DNA of 23,733 bases from JBBSMX01 sp038232935 (GTDB lineage: Bacteria; Bacteroidota; Rhodothermia; Rhodothermales; JANQRZ01). A model generated the notes under the pieces. That model saw nothing but the letters and a program-made list of their open reading frames with translations. It had not been told where the DNA came from and made no database searches. Made by a program: the position numbers and the translations under genes. The stretch covers positions 1 through 23,733 of the forward strand of contig JBBSMX010000057.1 of the NCBI GenBank assembly GCA_038232935.1, given 5' to 3'. Below, one piece after another: positions 22,189 through 23,733 of this stretch (position 1 is the stretch's first letter; each line of letters opens with the position of its first letter).

Positions 22189-22785
22189 ATGAAGTACGCC
22201 CTCTTCCGCATCGTCATCGTCGCCGTTCTGGTGCTCGCGCCGGCCGTCCAGGCTCAGGACTACGACCACCCGCTCGACTACGGAGGCGTCGCGCTCGACC
22301 ATCACCACGGAGATGCCGCGCTCGACCACGGGAGCGCGGTCCGAGACTACGGCAAGGAGGCTCGCGGCGGGCCTGCCGTTCATCCCCTGAACCGCGACGC
22401 CAACCGTGCGATCCTCCAGCAGGCCTACGCCGACCTCGCGCGCGGCGACGTCCCGGCCGTGCTCGCCATCCTCGATCCCCACGTCACGTGGACCGACGCA
22501 GAGGGCTACCCCTACGCCGGGACGTACGTCGGCCCCGCCACCGTCGCCGAGAAGGTATTCGCGCGTATCGGCGCAGAGTGGGACGCCTACGAGGTAGCGC
22601 CGCGCACCTTCATCGCCCAGGGCGGCTACGTCGTCGTGCTCGGCGAGTACCGCGGGACCTACACGGCGACGGGCCGGAGCGTCGTCGCGCCGTTCGCGCA
22701 CGTGTGGCAGATGGCCGGCGGGAAGGTCGTCAGCTTCCGGCAGTTCACCGATGGCCCGCCGTGGCAGCAGGCGGTCACGCCCTAG
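22189..22785 (+). CDS. Secreted SnoaL-like (NTF2-fold) protein with His/Asp-rich N-terminus
   Basis: A 198-residue exported protein with a signal peptide ending AVQAQD. Residues ~23-60 are unusual: the motif (A/P)LD(Y/H) followed by Gly or His recurs four times (PLDYGG, ALDHHHGD, ALDHGS, VRDYGK), giving a His/Asp-rich stretch that may bind metal. From ~70 to the end it is a ketosteroid-isomerase-like SnoaL domain: LQQAYADLARGDVPAVLAILDPHVTW, then FARIGAEWDAYEV, VVVLGEYRGTYTATGRSV and FAHVWQMAGGKVVSFRQFTD, which match the family pattern. Members range from isomerases and cyclases to non-catalytic binders, so no reaction is assigned. It follows the TPR-SnoaL gene by 57 nt and carries the same fold, so the pair may share a ligand. 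Confidence 0.85.
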   Translation: MKYALFRIVIVAVLVLAPAVQAQDYDHPLDYGGVALDHHHGDAALDHGSAVRDYGKEARGGPAVHPLNRDANRAILQQAYADLARGDVPAVLAILDPHVTWTDAEGYPYAGTYVGPATVAEKVFARIGAEWDAYEVAPRTFIAQGGYVVVLGEYRGTYTATGRSVVAPFAHVWQMAGGKVVSFRQFTDGPPWQQAVTP

Positions 22786-22827
22786 CCCGCCGCTAAGTCT
22801 CCTTTCACTCACCCAGATCCCAACCCC

Positions 22828-23565
22828 ATGAACCGCTTCTTCCCCCTCGCCCTCCTGATCCTCGCCCTCGCCGCCCCCGCCCTCGCCCAGGACGGCCCCT
22901 TTGTGTATATCTCGTACGCTACCTGTGACCCGGCCACCGTGGCCGAGGCCGACGCCGCCTTCACGCGCGACTACGAGCCGGCGCTGAACGCCCACGTAGC
23001 TGCCGGCGACATCGCCGCCTGGGGTCGGAAGCGGCACAGCGACGGCGGCCTGTGGACCCGCGCCAGCTACACGATCGCGCCTACGATCGACGCCCTGATG
23101 GCCTTCCAGGAAACGTGGCAGGCCGAACTCGGGCGCGACCACACCGCCGCGCGCGCAGCCCTCTGGGCGTCCTGTACGCGCCACGAGGACTACATCTGGC
23201 GCGTCGTCGCCACGTCGGTGGCGTCGGGCCAGGTCGGTCGCGACCGCGCGCCCTACGACGGCACGACCCTCTTCGCCTGCAGCCAGGGCGGGCTGGACCG
23301 CGCCGACGCCCTCGTCCGCGAGGCGTTCGCGCCCGCCCTCGACGCGATGGTAAGCGAGGGCGCGATCACGTCGTGGGCGTGGCTGGCCCACGTGATGGGG
23401 GGCGCTTACACGCGGATGCTCATCATGGACACCACCTCGCCGACGGCCACGGTGCACGCCTGGGAGCGACTCGGCGAGGGCATCAGCGCAGCGGCGGGCA
23501 CCGAGTTCGACACGCTCTGCCCCACCCACCAGGACTACATCTGGGGCGTCTCCAGCTCGCGCTGA
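22828..23565 (+). CDS. Secreted protein of unknown function with two tandem homologous halves
   Basis: A 245-residue exported protein with a clear signal peptide (MNRFFPLALLILALAAPALA). I do not recognise a named family. The mature part is two similar halves: ~residues 24-130 and ~140-243. Corresponding landmarks are ADAAFTRDYEPALNAHVAAGDIAAW against ADALVREAFAPALDAMVSEGAITSW, and SCTRHEDYIWRVV against LCPTHQDYIWGVS. Each half has one Cys near its beginning and one before the H(E/Q)DYIW motif, so intradomain disulfides are likely in the periplasm. The pattern (short strands and an amphipathic helix) would suit a ferredoxin-like or dimeric alpha-beta barrel fold, which is an inference. It lies 42 nt after the SnoaL gene and 48 nt before a lipoprotein gene. 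Confidence 0.8.
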   Translation: MNRFFPLALLILALAAPALAQDGPFVYISYATCDPATVAEADAAFTRDYEPALNAHVAAGDIAAWGRKRHSDGGLWTRASYTIAPTIDALMAFQETWQAELGRDHTAARAALWASCTRHEDYIWRVVATSVASGQVGRDRAPYDGTTLFACSQGGLDRADALVREAFAPALDAMVSEGAITSWAWLAHVMGGAYTRMLIMDTTSPTATVHAWERLGEGISAAAGTEFDTLCPTHQDYIWGVSSSR

Positions 23566-23613
23566 TCTCGCCTCCCGGCCCCGCGCCCTTCATCCACCCA
23601 ACCCACGCTACCC

Positions 23614-23733
23614 ATGAACCGCTTCACGCGCTATCTCGCCCTCCTCGCCTTCGGCCTCGCAGCGTGCCAGACGCCGACGCCCGAGGCCGAACCCGACGCC
23701 GCCTCGGCAACGCCGACGGTCGCCGTCTCCGAC
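23614..23733 (+). CDS. N-terminus of a lipoprotein (partial, runs off the window)
   Basis: The first 40 codons are visible. MNRFTRYLALLAFGLAAC is a lipoprotein signal peptide with the lipobox LAAC at 15-18; Cys18 would be lipidated. A Pro/Glu/Ala/Thr-rich linker follows (QTPTPEAEPDAASATPT). The functional domain lies beyond the window. It continues the run of exported-protein genes beginning at 21034. Confidence 0.8.
   Translation, partial: MNRFTRYLALLAFGLAACQTPTPEAEPDAASATPTVAVSD

Overview
The window is GC-rich and gene-dense, and most starts lack a Shine-Dalgarno sequence. It encodes proteins with type IX secretion (T9SS) C-terminal sorting domains, a hybrid two-component system of the Bacteroidota type (periplasmic propeller, kinase, receiver and AraC domains in one chain) and FitA/VapC-type toxin-antitoxin genes. 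Together this points to a high-GC Bacteroidota-related organism, most likely Rhodothermia (Rhodothermales / Rubricoccaceae-like). That placement is inferred from style, not from a marker gene.

Layout. 256-6491 is a chromosomal block on the plus strand: an AtuA/DUF1446 protein, an ABC exporter half, ribonuclease Z, and a second ABC exporter half. The two ABC halves carry complementary degenerate motifs and look like the partners of a BmrCD/TM287-288-type heterodimer. 6493-9772 is accessory: a YVTN-propeller T9SS cargo gene split by a complete IS630-family element with clean TA duplication, then an antitoxin/PIN-toxin pair, then a 172-bp copy of the 3' end of the second ABC gene. The two 172-bp copies differ at four positions, all synonymous. 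10030-12054 is a second T9SS cargo protein built of 14 repeats of 24 residues.

12153-13199 (minus) is an MscS channel. 13301-13742 holds an ArsR-type repressor with a strong promoter/palindrome and a 21-residue cysteine-rich microprotein preceded by the clearest Shine-Dalgarno sequence I found in the window. 13778-15046 (minus) is threonine synthase, with an unusual potentially pseudoknotted stretch upstream. 15439-15822 is a wreck: a signal-peptide gene cut by a truncated transposase.

15965-20293 is a 1442-residue hybrid two-component regulator. Just downstream lie two 17-bp half-sites repeated at exactly 21 bp, what looks like the last codons of a lost T9SS cargo gene, and a stand-alone receiver. 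21034-23733 is a run of closely spaced secreted proteins: TPR+SnoaL, SnoaL-like, an internally duplicated unknown, and the start of a lipoprotein.

How it fits together: the accessory parts concern exported and surface proteins (T9SS cargo) and their turnover by insertion sequences and homologous recombination. The signalling block may once have controlled a now deleted cargo gene. The best candidate for something undescribed is the ArsR plus Cys-rich microprotein pair. The 21-bp direct-repeat site and the interlocked inverted repeats upstream of threonine synthase come next.
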